In this document: in pieces, positions 1 through 8,530 of the stretch
How the letters are laid out: each line of letters opens with the position of its first letter
Position numbering within the stretch: the stretch's first letter is position 1
From: Actinomycetota bacterium
GTDB taxonomy: Bacteria; Actinomycetota; Geothermincolia; Geothermincolales; RBG-13-55-18
Assembly (NCBI GenBank): GCA_028697145.1
Contig: JAQVFR010000009.1
Location: 36,489-100,488, forward strand
Reading direction: 5' to 3'
Length of the DNA: 64,000 bases
Notes under the pieces: generated by a model
Databases searched by the model: none
Seen by the model: the letters and a program-made list of their open reading frames with translations, nothing else
What the model was told of the DNA's origin: nothing
Made by a program: the position numbers and the translations under genes

Positions 1-89
1 ACGCTTCCCAGGACCTCCTCGAGCGAGAACCCCTGCGAGTATCGCCGCAGCACCTCCCGGTATAGCTCCACCGCATCCTTAAGATCCAT
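1..89 (-). CDS. 5' end of an unidentified protein (partial)
   Basis: An ATG on the minus strand at 89 opens a reading frame that runs off the window edge without a stop. About 29 residues are visible, beginning MDLKDAVELYREVLRRYS, a charged helical start. A purine-rich GGAGGGGAAGG lies about 7 bases upstream of the ATG and is a convincing ribosome-binding site. The family cannot be told from this much sequence. Confidence 0.6.
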   Translation of the reverse strand, partial: MDLKDAVELYREVLRRYSQGFSLEEVLGS

Positions 90-504
90 GTTTACCCTTC
101 CCCTCCGTCATCCCCGGGTCGTTCCGGTGTATTTGCCGGGAATGCGAAACCGTAGCGGAAAACCCGGTTCCCGCCCGGTAACCGCATACTGTATAAATAT
201 TTCGCTTCAATCCGTTTATTCCTTCCCGCAGGTCACCCCCCTGGCCCCGCCCACGCCAAAACAAGCTGCAAGACAGCATCTCTGGTGTGTTATCCGGCCT
301 TCCTCCCTGCCATGCGCCGGCGCGAACGAGCCTCCATTGCTCATGCTCAGTACCGCCGCCCGCATCGGGCGGGCGCCGTTAAGCGGGGATGATCCCAACG
401 GGCGGAAAAAAAAGGGGGGGGTGAACCCGCCGCGGCGACACGCACTATCCGCGGGGAAGACGGCGCGCGGTCCCCCGCGCTGGGCCGCCTTGAAGGGGAG
501 CGGA
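90..504. other. Intergenic gap, no convincing gene
   Basis: Open frames here are short and have no family signature. Downstream of the HEAT-protein stop on the minus strand is a C8/T8 homopolymer pair (406-421 on the plus strand as A8G8). It could help end transcription, but no clean stem precedes the T-run, so I do not call a terminator. Confidence 0.4.
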
Positions 505-3500
505 CTATCCCTGCTGGTCCTTCTTGAGGCTGCCCAGGAGCTCGTCCAGTTCACTGGCGCTCTTGATCTCGTCGAGCAGCCACTTCACCTCTTCGCGCAC
601 CTGCGGGTCGTCGTCGCCGGCCATGGCGGCGAGGGGCTCCTCCGCCGCGCGTCCGAGCTCCGCCAGCTTGGGCCATTTCTTGCTGGCGATGAGATAAACG
701 GCTTCCTCCCGGCCCTTCGCCGGCTTCCAGCCCTGGCTTTCCAGTGTCGATGCGGCTTTGTGGCGGACGTCGCTGTGGGCGTTCGCCATGGCCTCGCGGA
801 GCGACGACATGGCGCGCTCCCCCTTGATCCTGCCCAGCGCCCAGACCGCCTTCAGCCTCACCTCCGGGTCGCCGTCATCGAGGGCCGCCGTGAGGGCGGT
901 GACCGCCCTTTCATCTCCTATCAAGCCCAGAACAGCCGAGGCCTTTTTGCGCACCTCGCTGTCCGGGCTGCCCACCGCCTGGACGAGCTGGCCGACGGCG
1001 GGGGCGCCGATCTCCGCCACCTCGTCCCACCGCCCGTCCTCCATCATATGGCTGACCGCATCCATCTCTCCGGCGGAGAGCACGGGCACGGGGGCTTCCG
1101 CCTCCGCCTCGACCGGCGCCGGCACTTCCCCGGCTACCGGCTCGGGCACCGGCGCCTCGACCTCCACGGGAGCAGGCGCCGCTTCGGCGGGTACTTCCTC
1201 CGCCGCTTCTTCCGTGACCGTGATTTCCTCCGTGACCGTGACTTCCTCCACGACCGTGAGTTCCTCTGCGGCGGTCACTTCCTCCGCAATTTCTTCCGTG
1301 ACCGCAATTTCTTCCGTGACCGTGATTTCATCCGTGACCGTGACTTCCTCCACGACCGCGAGTTCCTCCGCGGCGGTCACTTCCTCCGCAATTTCTTCCG
1401 TGACCGTGATTTCTTCCGTGACCGTGATTTCTTCTACGACCGCGGCTTCCTCTGCGGCGGTGACTTCCTCCGGCGCAGCCTCCTCCACTACCGCGGCTTC
1501 CTCCACCGGAGGCTTCCAGCCGAGTTCTCCCAGGGCCTCGGAAACCGCGGAACGCACCTCCTCGTCCTCGTCCTCGAGCGCCCTTACCAGTGAGTCAACG
1601 GCCGCCTCGCTCCCCAGCCTGCCCAGGGCCCATGCCGCTTTCCCGCGCACGCTGGACTCGGCGTCCTCTAGCGACAGCATCAACACCTCGAGCCCCCTGG
1701 GATCGCCGATCTCTCCCAGGGCCCATGCCGCCTTGAGCCGCGTATCGGCATCTCCCGTCCTGAGCGCCTCTACGAGCGAATCCACCGCCACGTCCCCCAG
1801 GCCGGCCAGGCGGTCCCACTGACGGCCGGCGATGAACTCGCGGATCTTCTCCGCCTCGTCCGGCGGTGTCCAACCAAGTTTTTCCAGAACCAGCAGAGAG
1901 ACGCGCCGTACGTCTTCATCCTCATCTTCCAGGGATCTCGTCAAGGGCTCTATTGCCCGGTCGTCCCCTATCTCGCCCAAGGCCCATGCGGTCTTGCGCC
2001 TCATCTCCGCATCGTCGTCGAGCAGGGAGACGGTCAGGGCGGGCGTGGCTTCGGGATCTCCGATAACGCCAAGGGCCCATGCGGCCCCCCTGCGCACCGA
2101 GGTATCGGGGTCGTTCAACGCGGCGACCAGGTGCAGCGTAGCCTTGCGGTTCCTGATCACGCCAAGGGCCCATGCGGCCCCCCGGCGCACGTCAGCATCG
2201 TCCTCCTCGAGGGCCGCGAGCAGGGCCTCCAGGGCTTCCTCGCCAAGGGTGACCACCTGCTCCCATTTTCCCTCAACGATAAGCTGCCTGGCCTTGCCGT
2301 ACGACACCGGCTCCGCGGTCCCGGCGGGGACCGCTTCCTCCGGCATGGGGATCTCGGGCAGCGGCGGCAGCTCCGCGGTACCGGCGGGGACTGCTTCCTC
2401 CGGCATTGGTATCTCGGGCAGCGGCGGCAGTTCCTCGGGCGCCGCGGCTTTTTCCCCGGCCCCCGCTGGGACTGCTTCCTCCGGCATGGGGATCTCGGGC
2501 AGCGGCGGCAGTTCCTCGGGCGCCGCGACTTTTTCCGGCGGGAACTCGGCCTCGACCGGCTTCCATCCCAACCTCACGAGTATCGAGGACGCCAGTTGGC
2601 GGACGCCGGGGTCCTCGTCCAGCATGGCCTCCTGGAGCGATTCGATGGCGGGTTCGCCGATCTTCTCCAGGGCATTCGCCGCCCTGCCGCGGACTCTTTC
2701 GTCCTCGTCCTTGAGCGCCCTCGCCAGGGGAGCTGTCGCGCGGATATCCCTTATCTCCCCCAACACCCTCGCCGCTTCCTTGCGCATCTCAGCTTCATCG
2801 GCATCGAGCGCCTCGATGAGCGGCCCCACGCTGGGGGTACCGATCTTCTTGAGGGACCCCGCGACGTTCACCCTGACGTCCCTGTCCATGTCCGTCAGCC
2901 TCGAGATCAAGGGGTTTATCGCCCTCGCGTTGCCGATTACACCCAGGGCCCACGCCGCTCTTTCCCTTATCTCCACCTCGTCGTCCTCCAGGGCCCGGAT
3001 AAGCGGTTCCACCGCATTGTTGCCGAGTTCGGTCACCCTGTCCCAATGCCTGCCGGCGATGAGCGCAGCTACCTCCTTCTCTTCCTCCCCGGGCTCGGCG
3101 GGCTCCCACTGCGTCGCATCCGGTATCCCCGCCACCGTCATCGCCTCGAGCTTCTCCAGCTCTTCCGCCGTTTCCGGCCCGAGGGGTTGCGCCAGCGCCT
3201 CCTCCAGCTTGGCCGCCTCGGCCAGGAGCATCTCCTCGCTCATCTCCGCGGGAACGACCTCCATCTCCAGCTTGGCGCTCAGCTTCTGCACTATCTCCTC
3301 CACCTGTTCCCTGATATCCTCGTCGGCCAGGGCCAGGTTGAGGGGCGCGATAGCCACTTCGCCGATCTCCGTCAGCGCCCATGCCGCTCCCCGCCTCACG
3401 TCCTCGTCCTCGTCCCTCAATGCCGATATCAAGCAGTCGCAGGCCTTGCCGTCCCCTATCACCCCCAGGGCCCAGGCCGACCCCCGGCGCACCTCGGTCT

Positions 3501-4782
3501 CGCCTTCTCCCAGGGCTTCCATGAGGGGGTCTACCGCGATCTCCCCCAGCCTTCCCAGGGCCCAGGCGGCCACGCGGCGCACGTCCTCGTCCTCGTCCTT
3601 GAGGGCCGCGATAAGGGGGTCTATAGCCCGGTCGCTGCCGATCTCCCCCAGGGTCAGGGCCACGCTGCGGCGCACGAACCAGTCCCGGTTGTTGAACGCC
3701 TCGAGGAGCGGGGTCAACGTCGTCTCGTCCCCCACTTCCTTGAAGACGAGCGCCGCCTCGCGGCGAACGTCCTCGTCCTCGTCGTCCATGGCGTCCACCA
3801 GGGCTTCCACCATGGGATCGCCCTTGGCCTTGAGAGCGAGAGCGACCTGCCTCCGTACCTCCCAATTCTCGCCCTTGAGCGCCCTGAGCAGCGGGACCAT
3901 GGAGTCCCGTCCCAGCTCGACGGCTTCCTGCCATTCCCGGTTTGCGATGTAGAACTGGAGCTTGTCCCCCTCCTCTTCCGGCTGCCAGCCCAGGCTCCCG
4001 AGCACGGCGGCCGCCAGGCGGCGCTCGTCCTCCTCGCCTTCCCGGAGCAGACCTTTCAGGGTGGGGATGGCCTTCTTGTCACCGATATTGATGAGAGCCG
4101 CGGCTGCCTCCCTGCGCACTCCCGGGTCATCATCGCGCATGGCGGTAAGCAAGGGGCTCACCGCCCCTTCGTCGTGTATGACGCCAAGAGCGACGGCCGC
4201 GTCCCTGCGCATCTCCGCGTTTTCGTCCTCGAGCGACTTGATGAGTGATTTCGCCGCGACTCCGCCGATCTTCTCCAGGGCCCAGGCCGCCCCCCAGCGC
4301 ACGTTTTCGTCCTCGTCCCGCAGGACCTGCACCAGGGGCCTGACCGCCCTGATGTCACCTATGGCACCCAGCACCAGCGATATCTTCGCCCTCGCTTCTC
4401 CCGACTCCACCTTCAACGCCTGGATGAGGGAATCCACCACGGGCTTCCCGATCTTCTCCAGCGCCCAGGCGGCCTTCCACTTAACGTCCCCGTCGACGTC
4501 GTTCAGCGCCTGTATCAGGGGGCGCGCCGCGGGCTTCCCTATCTCGCCCAGGGCCCATGCCGCCCCCCAGCGCACGTCCTCGTCCTCGTCCCTGAGGGCC
4601 TCGATGAGAGGAGCTACGGCCCGCGCCCTCTTGAGCTTTCCCAGGGCCAGGGCTGCATTGATGCGCAGATTTACGTTTTCGCTCTTCAGGGCCTGTATGA
4701 GGCCGTTGACGTCCCGTTTTGCCTCCATTTTCTCGATATTCGGCTTCCCGAAACGGGACTTCTTGGATTTGAAAGCGCTCAC
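505..4782 (-). CDS. Giant HEAT-repeat (PBS-lyase-like) scaffold protein
   Basis: A 1425-residue protein made almost entirely of 31-residue EZ/PBS-lyase-type HEAT repeats with the core D-E-D-V-R-x-G-A-A-W-A-L-G-x-I-G. These form an alpha-solenoid typical of protein-protein scaffolds. About six super-blocks each open with a Trp-containing linker (for example YIANREWQEAVELG near residue 280, then near 577, 840, 988, 1246 and 1367), usually after an LGWxP motif. Two disordered spacers interrupt the solenoid: three copies of LPPLPEIPMPEEAVPAG near 750-825, and a Glu/Val/Thr-rich stretch near 1095-1200. There is no signal peptide or membrane segment, so it is probably cytoplasmic. GTG start, with AGGAGG 11 bases upstream. 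The function is unknown; a CpcE-like lyase role is only a family association. Confidence 0.88.
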   Translation of the reverse strand: MSAFKSKKSRFGKPNIEKMEAKRDVNGLIQALKSENVNLRINAALALGKLKRARAVAPLIEALRDEDEDVRWGAAWALGEIGKPAARPLIQALNDVDGDVKWKAAWALEKIGKPVVDSLIQALKVESGEARAKISLVLGAIGDIRAVRPLVQVLRDEDENVRWGAAWALEKIGGVAAKSLIKSLEDENAEMRRDAAVALGVIHDEGAVSPLLTAMRDDDPGVRREAAAALINIGDKKAIPTLKGLLREGEEDERRLAAAVLGSLGWQPEEEGDKLQFYIANREWQEAVELGRDSMVPLLRALKGENWEVRRQVALALKAKGDPMVEALVDAMDDEDEDVRREAALVFKEVGDETTLTPLLEAFNNRDWFVRRSVALTLGEIGSDRAIDPLIAALKDEDEDVRRVAAWALGRLGEIAVDPLMEALGEGETEVRRGSAWALGVIGDGKACDCLISALRDEDEDVRRGAAWALTEIGEVAIAPLNLALADEDIREQVEEIVQKLSAKLEMEVVPAEMSEEMLLAEAAKLEEALAQPLGPETAEELEKLEAMTVAGIPDATQWEPAEPGEEEKEVAALIAGRHWDRVTELGNNAVEPLIRALEDDEVEIRERAAWALGVIGNARAINPLISRLTDMDRDVRVNVAGSLKKIGTPSVGPLIEALDADEAEMRKEAARVLGEIRDIRATAPLARALKDEDERVRGRAANALEKIGEPAIESLQEAMLDEDPGVRQLASSILVRLGWKPVEAEFPPEKVAAPEELPPLPEIPMPEEAVPAGAGEKAAAPEELPPLPEIPMPEEAVPAGTAELPPLPEIPMPEEAVPAGTAEPVSYGKARQLIVEGKWEQVVTLGEEALEALLAALEEDDADVRRGAAWALGVIRNRKATLHLVAALNDPDTSVRRGAAWALGVIGDPEATPALTVSLLDDDAEMRRKTAWALGEIGDDRAIEPLTRSLEDEDEDVRRVSLLVLEKLGWTPPDEAEKIREFIAGRQWDRLAGLGDVAVDSLVEALRTGDADTRLKAAWALGEIGDPRGLEVLMLSLEDAESSVRGKAAWALGRLGSEAAVDSLVRALEDEDEEVRSAVSEALGELGWKPPVEEAAVVEEAAPEEVTAAEEAAVVEEITVTEEITVTEEIAEEVTAAEELAVVEEVTVTDEITVTEEIAVTEEIAEEVTAAEELTVVEEVTVTEEITVTEEAAEEVPAEAAPAPVEVEAPVPEPVAGEVPAPVEAEAEAPVPVLSAGEMDAVSHMMEDGRWDEVAEIGAPAVGQLVQAVGSPDSEVRKKASAVLGLIGDERAVTALTAALDDGDPEVRLKAVWALGRIKGERAMSSLREAMANAHSDVRHKAASTLESQGWKPAKGREEAVYLIASKKWPKLAELGRAAEEPLAAMAGDDDPQVREEVKWLLDEIKSASELDELLGSLKKDQQG

Positions 4783-5305
4783 CGATGCACTCCCCTCCTA
4801 ACATGTACACGAGATGGGTTCGGCACTCTTAATTTCTCTTCCTTGATCTTCGTTCCTGCCCCGGAAACACCTTAAAGCGCAAAACATGTACCCTGAGCGC
4901 CAGCCCCTCGAGCTCTTCTAGCATCTAAACCGGGGTATTGTCCAGAGATATGCCTACATAAACATCTATTATATATGAAAGCGTGTCAAGACTTCGGTCG
5001 CGCCCCGACCGCCGCCGCGGCAAGAGGCACCCGTCCTGGTGCGCCTGCCGCGTGCCGCCCGAGGCAGCGGCGGGGCACGTCCCCTGAAGGAGGGGGCGCA
5101 AGAAAAGCAGAATAATGTTTTGATGATGTAGCGGGAGGAACCCGGGGTATTAACATGTACCTTACTGTGAGGTCTGGTCTGCCTGTCGCGCAAAGGCATG
5201 AAAACTGATATAGTTGCGAAAAAGATGGGCAGGATTTATTTTTTATACATGGGCCGGGAGGCTGCCTCGTAGAGGCGGTGTATCTTCTTGAAGGAGGAGA
5301 TGGCA
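4783..5305. other. Divergent intergenic region, regulatory only
   Basis: About 520 bases between the diverging HEAT and DivIVA genes. It holds AT-rich stretches (near 4960-4976 and 5235-5250), a TTGACA on the minus strand (4984-4989), and a GC-rich potential hairpin near 5050-5080 (GTGCCGCCC with GGGGCAC). No -10 element sits at proper spacing from that TTGACA. I see no gene. Confidence 0.35.
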
Positions 5306-5950
5306 GTGGCGATAAGCCCGATGAATATCCATCTTAAGGAGTTCAGCACCGTTAGCACCGAGGGCTATGACAAGGAGGAAGTCGATTCCTTCCTTGACGC
5401 CGTCGCGGACGAGCTGGAGAAGCTTGCCAACAAGAACAAGGAGCTGGAAGAGGCAGTCACCAGGATGGACCGCAAGGTCTCGCAGTTCGACGAGATGCAG
5501 AAGACCCTGGAGACGGCGCTGATGAACGCGCAGAAGAGCGCGGGCAATATTCTTCAGGAAGCGAGGAGCCAGGCGGCGGCCATCATCAAAAGGGCACAGG
5601 ACCGCAGCGATCGCATCCTCGACGACCTGGAGCGGGAGAAGACGCATATCCTCTCCACTTTCTCCGCCATCCGCGATCAGATCGTGCAGCAGATATCGCC
5701 CATGCGCGAACTCCTCCTGAAGAGCCAGAGCCTGCTCATCGAATACGAGGAGTACACCACGAAGGCGGACCTGGCCGCTGCGGCGGAATCGGCGGGAGTG
5801 GACGAGGAGGTCCTTCCGGCGGAGGCGCTGGAGGAGAAAGAGCCCGCCGCGGTGGACAAGGAAGCCGCCGGTGAGGGCGAGGGGGAGGCGACCGGAGAAG
5901 CCGCGTCTGAGGCCGAGCCCGAGGCGAAAGATAAGTACGTCTGGGAGTAA
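5306..5950 (+). CDS. DivIVA-domain protein
   Basis: A 214-residue cytoplasmic coiled-coil protein of the DivIVA/Wag31 type, which marks curved membrane and cell poles and organises growth or division. The N-terminal domain is clear: a short membrane-tip segment, then YDKEEVDSFLDAVADELE, followed by heptad-rich helices to about residue 150. The C-terminal tail is Glu/Ala-rich and probably disordered. The frame is open from a TTG at 5288, but the Shine-Dalgarno AAGGAGG at 5291-5297 overlaps that codon's reading. The GTG at 5306, 8 bases downstream of the Shine-Dalgarno, is the best start. It is monocistronic, with a strong terminator after it. No ftsZ or sep genes lie nearby, so it may be an accessory paralogue. 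Confidence 0.88.
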   Translation: MAISPMNIHLKEFSTVSTEGYDKEEVDSFLDAVADELEKLANKNKELEEAVTRMDRKVSQFDEMQKTLETALMNAQKSAGNILQEARSQAAAIIKRAQDRSDRILDDLEREKTHILSTFSAIRDQIVQQISPMRELLLKSQSLLIEYEEYTTKADLAAAAESAGVDEEVLPAEALEEKEPAAVDKEAAGEGEGEATGEAASEAEPEAKDKYVWE

Positions 5951-5965
5951 GGTAACGTGATCGAG

Positions 5966-5993
5966 GGGAGGGGTTCCGCCCCTCCCTTTTTTT
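5966..5993 (+). terminator. Rho-independent terminator after the DivIVA gene
   Basis: Perfect 8-bp stem GGGAGGGG/CCCCTCCC with a TTCCG loop, followed by seven T residues, 16 bases after the stop codon. Confidence 0.93.
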
Positions 5994-6035
5994 GTTATAC
6001 GCCCCTCTTTCCCTCCCGGCAGCGATGCGCCGTAG

Positions 6036-6893
6036 TCACTTCCCTTCCATGCCCTTCCGTCCGATGACGACGGCGCGGGCGGCGAAGGCGCCGTATGCCC
6101 TCCTGCTCAGGCGGTGGAACAGGTCGCATATGCGCGCTTCGGAGAAGCACACCACCACGCCCCTGTTCCTCTCCACGGCGTCCAGCACCGCGGCGGCGAC
6201 CTTATCGGGGGTGCGCCCCAACCTGCGCAGGCGTTTCATCCATTCCTCCGTCGCCTCCTGCCGCGACATGCCCGCGCTCGGCGTGCATTGCCGCGCGGAG
6301 TCGAAGATGCCGGAGACCACGAAAGCCGGGCATATGGCGGAGACCCCTATGCCGTGCTGAGCCGCCTCGGCCCGCAGGGTCTCCGAGAACCCGACCACGG
6401 CGTACTTGGTGCACGTGTAGGGGATCGACCCGGGCAGGGGGAAGAGTCCCGCGGCGGAGGCGACGTTGACGATATGGCCTCCTCCGCCCTGGGCGATCAT
6501 GCGCGGGTAGAAGAAGTGGCAGCCGTGGATGACGCCCATGAGGTTCGCGCCCAGGATCCACTCCCAGTCCTCCAGCCCTATGTCCTCGAAACTCCCCCCC
6601 ACGGCCACGCCGGCGTTGTTGCAGAGGACGTCCACCCTTCCCATGGCGTGGAAGACGTCATCGCAGAAAGCCCGCATTTCCTCCGCGCTGGTCACGTCGA
6701 CGACGTATGCTTTGACCTCCCCGCCCGCCGACTCCAGCTCGCGGCGGGCATCGCTCAAGCCGTTCCCGTTCACGTCGGCGAGGGCGAGCTTCGCCCCCCG
6801 GCGGGCGAAGGCCCTCGCCGTCTCCAGGCCGATGCCGCTCGCCGCGCCGGTGATCGCGACCTTCTTGCCCTCGAAACCGGCTCTTGTCTTCAT
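6036..6893 (-). CDS. Short-chain dehydrogenase/reductase (SDR)
   Basis: A 285-residue classical SDR, an NAD(P)-dependent oxidoreductase of a Rossmann fold. Visible signatures are the cofactor loop TGAASGIG near residue 15, NNAG near 91, and the catalytic Y-x-x-x-K (YTCTK) near 160. An Asp at the end of beta-2 (LALADVNG) favours NAD over NADP. The C-terminus is slightly longer than the 250-residue norm. The neighbour at 7002-7841 is a close paralogue in the same orientation, so the pair arose by tandem duplication. The substrate cannot be read from the sequence. ATG start with only a weak upstream GAGGG. Confidence 0.9.
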   Translation of the reverse strand: MKTRAGFEGKKVAITGAASGIGLETARAFARRGAKLALADVNGNGLSDARRELESAGGEVKAYVVDVTSAEEMRAFCDDVFHAMGRVDVLCNNAGVAVGGSFEDIGLEDWEWILGANLMGVIHGCHFFYPRMIAQGGGGHIVNVASAAGLFPLPGSIPYTCTKYAVVGFSETLRAEAAQHGIGVSAICPAFVVSGIFDSARQCTPSAGMSRQEATEEWMKRLRRLGRTPDKVAAAVLDAVERNRGVVVCFSEARICDLFHRLSRRAYGAFAARAVVIGRKGMEGK

Positions 6894-7001
6894 CCCTCAA
6901 CCCCTTTGCCCTTTTTTACCAGTCCTCTTCCCGCGAAAGCGCGGCGGGCTGGTGCCTTCCGCGGCATGCGCATGCCCCCCCGATCCAGCCCCTCGCATCC
7001 C

Positions 7002-7841
7002 TCACAGGCGCTTGAGAAAAAGGCGCACCGAGCGAGCCAGGTTCGCGTCGTTGAGCCTCCTGCTCGCGCGGTGGAGCCAGTCCCCGGCATAGGTCTCCGG
7101 ACATACCGGCACCACGCCCCGGTTCTCCTCCACGGCCCTCACCACCGCGGCCGCGACGCGGTCGGGGGTGTAATTGCGGCGTGCGTAGATGCGGGCGATG
7201 CGTTTCTGCAGCTCCCCGGGCGTCGATCTTTCCGTCCTCGAGCACAGCTTGGCCGAGCGGGTGATCGGCGTATCCACCACCCCCGGACAGATGGCGGAAA
7301 CCCCGATGCCGTGCGGAGCCGCCTCGGCCCGCAGGGTCTCGGAGAATCCGACCACGGCGTACTTGCTGCAGCAGTAGGCGGTCATGAGGGGAAGGGGGGC
7401 CAGTCCCGCCCCCGAAGCGGTGTTGACGATATGCCCGCCGCCGCCCTGGGCGATCATGCGCGGGTAGAAGAAATGGCAGCCGTGAAGGACCCCCCGTAGA
7501 TTGACCCCCAGGGCCCATTCCCAGTCCCCCAGCGAAACGTCCTCGAAGCGCCCTGCTATGCCGATACCGGCATTGTTGCAGAGGACGTCGGCCCGTCCCA
7601 TCTCGCGGTAGACGTTGTCGCAAAGGCTCTCCACGTCCGCCGCCACGGAGACGTCGACCACCTGCGCGTAAGCGGTGCCGCCCATGGCCGTCAGCTCGAG
7701 CCGGACCCTTTCCAGGGCCCCGGCGTTGATGTCGGCGACGGCCGTCCTCGCTCCCCGCCGGGCGAATGCGAGGGCGATCTCCCTGCCGATACCGCTGGCG
7801 GCGCCGGTGACGACCACAACCTTGCCCTGAAAATCCCGCAA
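7002..7841 (-). CDS. Short-chain dehydrogenase/reductase, tandem paralogue
   Basis: A second classical SDR with TGAASGIG, NNAG and the YCCSK catalytic motif, strongly resembling the enzyme encoded just downstream; WEW, GCHFFYPRMIAQGGGGHIVN and YAVVGFSETLRAEAA are shared almost word for word. The frame is open to 7922, with an ATG at 7886 that lacks a ribosome-binding site. A TTG at 7841 has GGGAGG 8 bases upstream and places the Rossmann fold at the usual distance from the N-terminus, so I choose it (279 residues). It acts presumably on a hydrophobic alcohol or ketone together with its paralogue, but that is inference. Confidence 0.88.
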   Translation of the reverse strand: MRDFQGKVVVVTGAASGIGREIALAFARRGARTAVADINAGALERVRLELTAMGGTAYAQVVDVSVAADVESLCDNVYREMGRADVLCNNAGIGIAGRFEDVSLGDWEWALGVNLRGVLHGCHFFYPRMIAQGGGGHIVNTASGAGLAPLPLMTAYCCSKYAVVGFSETLRAEAAPHGIGVSAICPGVVDTPITRSAKLCSRTERSTPGELQKRIARIYARRNYTPDRVAAAVVRAVEENRGVVPVCPETYAGDWLHRASRRLNDANLARSVRLFLKRL

Positions 7842-7924
7842 CCCGGTTGCCTCCCTATCCTCCCGGCGCTTGATGTTATCACCCATGATAACGCAAACAC
7901 CGGAGAAAACGCGCCGGCGCAAGC

Positions 7925-7956
7925 GAATGGGATCAGGACCTATCCTGATCCCATTC
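7925..7956 (-). terminator. Stem-loop terminator downstream of the thioesterase gene
   Basis: Perfect 13-bp inverted repeat (GAATGGGATCAGG and its complement) around a 6-base loop, between the thioesterase stop and the second SDR gene. It lacks a T-run, so it may be a transcript-stabilising hairpin rather than a strict intrinsic terminator. Confidence 0.6.
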
Positions 7957-8008
7957 CCATCACCTCAAGCAGGGGTCGATCGCTTCGGCTGCCTGCGATA
8001 AGGTGCGA

Positions 8009-8485
8009 CTATTCAAGCCTTTCGTCCACCGGGTCCTTCGCCTCGCGTACCTGGGACGTGCTCCTTTGGATAACGAACGAGGTGGTCATGCCCGCGGCCA
8101 CCAGGTTGCCGTTTTCGTCCCTGACCTCGGCCTGCCCCACCCCGGTGAACCTGCCCCTGTGCAGCGCCCTGCCCTCGCCGTAGAGCACGCCTTCCTTCGC
8201 ATTGGAGATATAGTTGATGCGCTGGTCCAGGGTAACCGCGGCTTCATCCGGACCCAGCAGGGTGCCCACGGCTATGGAGCACGAGGAATCCAGGAGCGCG
8301 GCGATCACCCCGCCATGCAGGATGCCGTAGAGGTTCTTCAGCTCACCCCTGATCGGCAGGCGCAGCAGGGCCCGCCCCTCGCCCGCCTCCACGACCTCCA
8401 TGCCCAGGTGCCGGTAGAATGGGGATTCGTTGAGGAGCGCGAATATCTTCTGCCGTATCTCTTCCTGGTCCATCTCTTCGGCCAT
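8009..8485 (-). CDS. PaaI-type hotdog thioesterase
   Basis: A 158-residue single hotdog-fold protein of the PaaI/YbgC-like acyl-CoA thioesterase group, which hydrolyses CoA thioesters in the cytosol. The diagnostic segment is NLYGILHGGVIAALLDSS: the HGG loop plus a downstream Asp/Ser form the active site. The later part (INYISNAKEG, GQAEVRDENGNLVAAG) follows the family strand order. An upstream GTG at 8509 is in frame, but its codons overlap the purine-rich GGAGGGGGG, which better serves as the ribosome-binding site for the ATG at 8485. It lies downstream of the reductase gene in the same orientation and may be co-transcribed with it. Confidence 0.88.
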   Translation of the reverse strand: MAEEMDQEEIRQKIFALLNESPFYRHLGMEVVEAGEGRALLRLPIRGELKNLYGILHGGVIAALLDSSCSIAVGTLLGPDEAAVTLDQRINYISNAKEGVLYGEGRALHRGRFTGVGQAEVRDENGNLVAAGMTTSFVIQRSTSQVREAKDPVDERLE

Positions 8486-8530
8486 CTCGATGCCTTTCCC
8501 CCCTCCCACGACGGTGCCCCCGAAGGGCCC

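Noticed and set aside
1180-1470. Possible CRISPR array or tandem satellite (repeating TTCCGTGACCGTGATTTC units)
   Set aside because: The repeats are codons of a Glu/Val/Thr-rich protein segment, vary in length and have no unique spacers.
1832-4248. Very long plus-strand open frames (about 700 codons each) opposite the HEAT gene
   Set aside because: They mirror the repetitive, GC-biased codons of the minus-strand HEAT repeats and give Ser/Arg/Pro-rich nonsense; the minus-strand protein has a clear family motif and ribosome-binding site.
4964-4989. Promoter of the HEAT gene from TTGACA and TATATAAT
   Set aside because: On the minus strand the spacing between them is only about 10 bases, not compatible with a sigma-70-type promoter.
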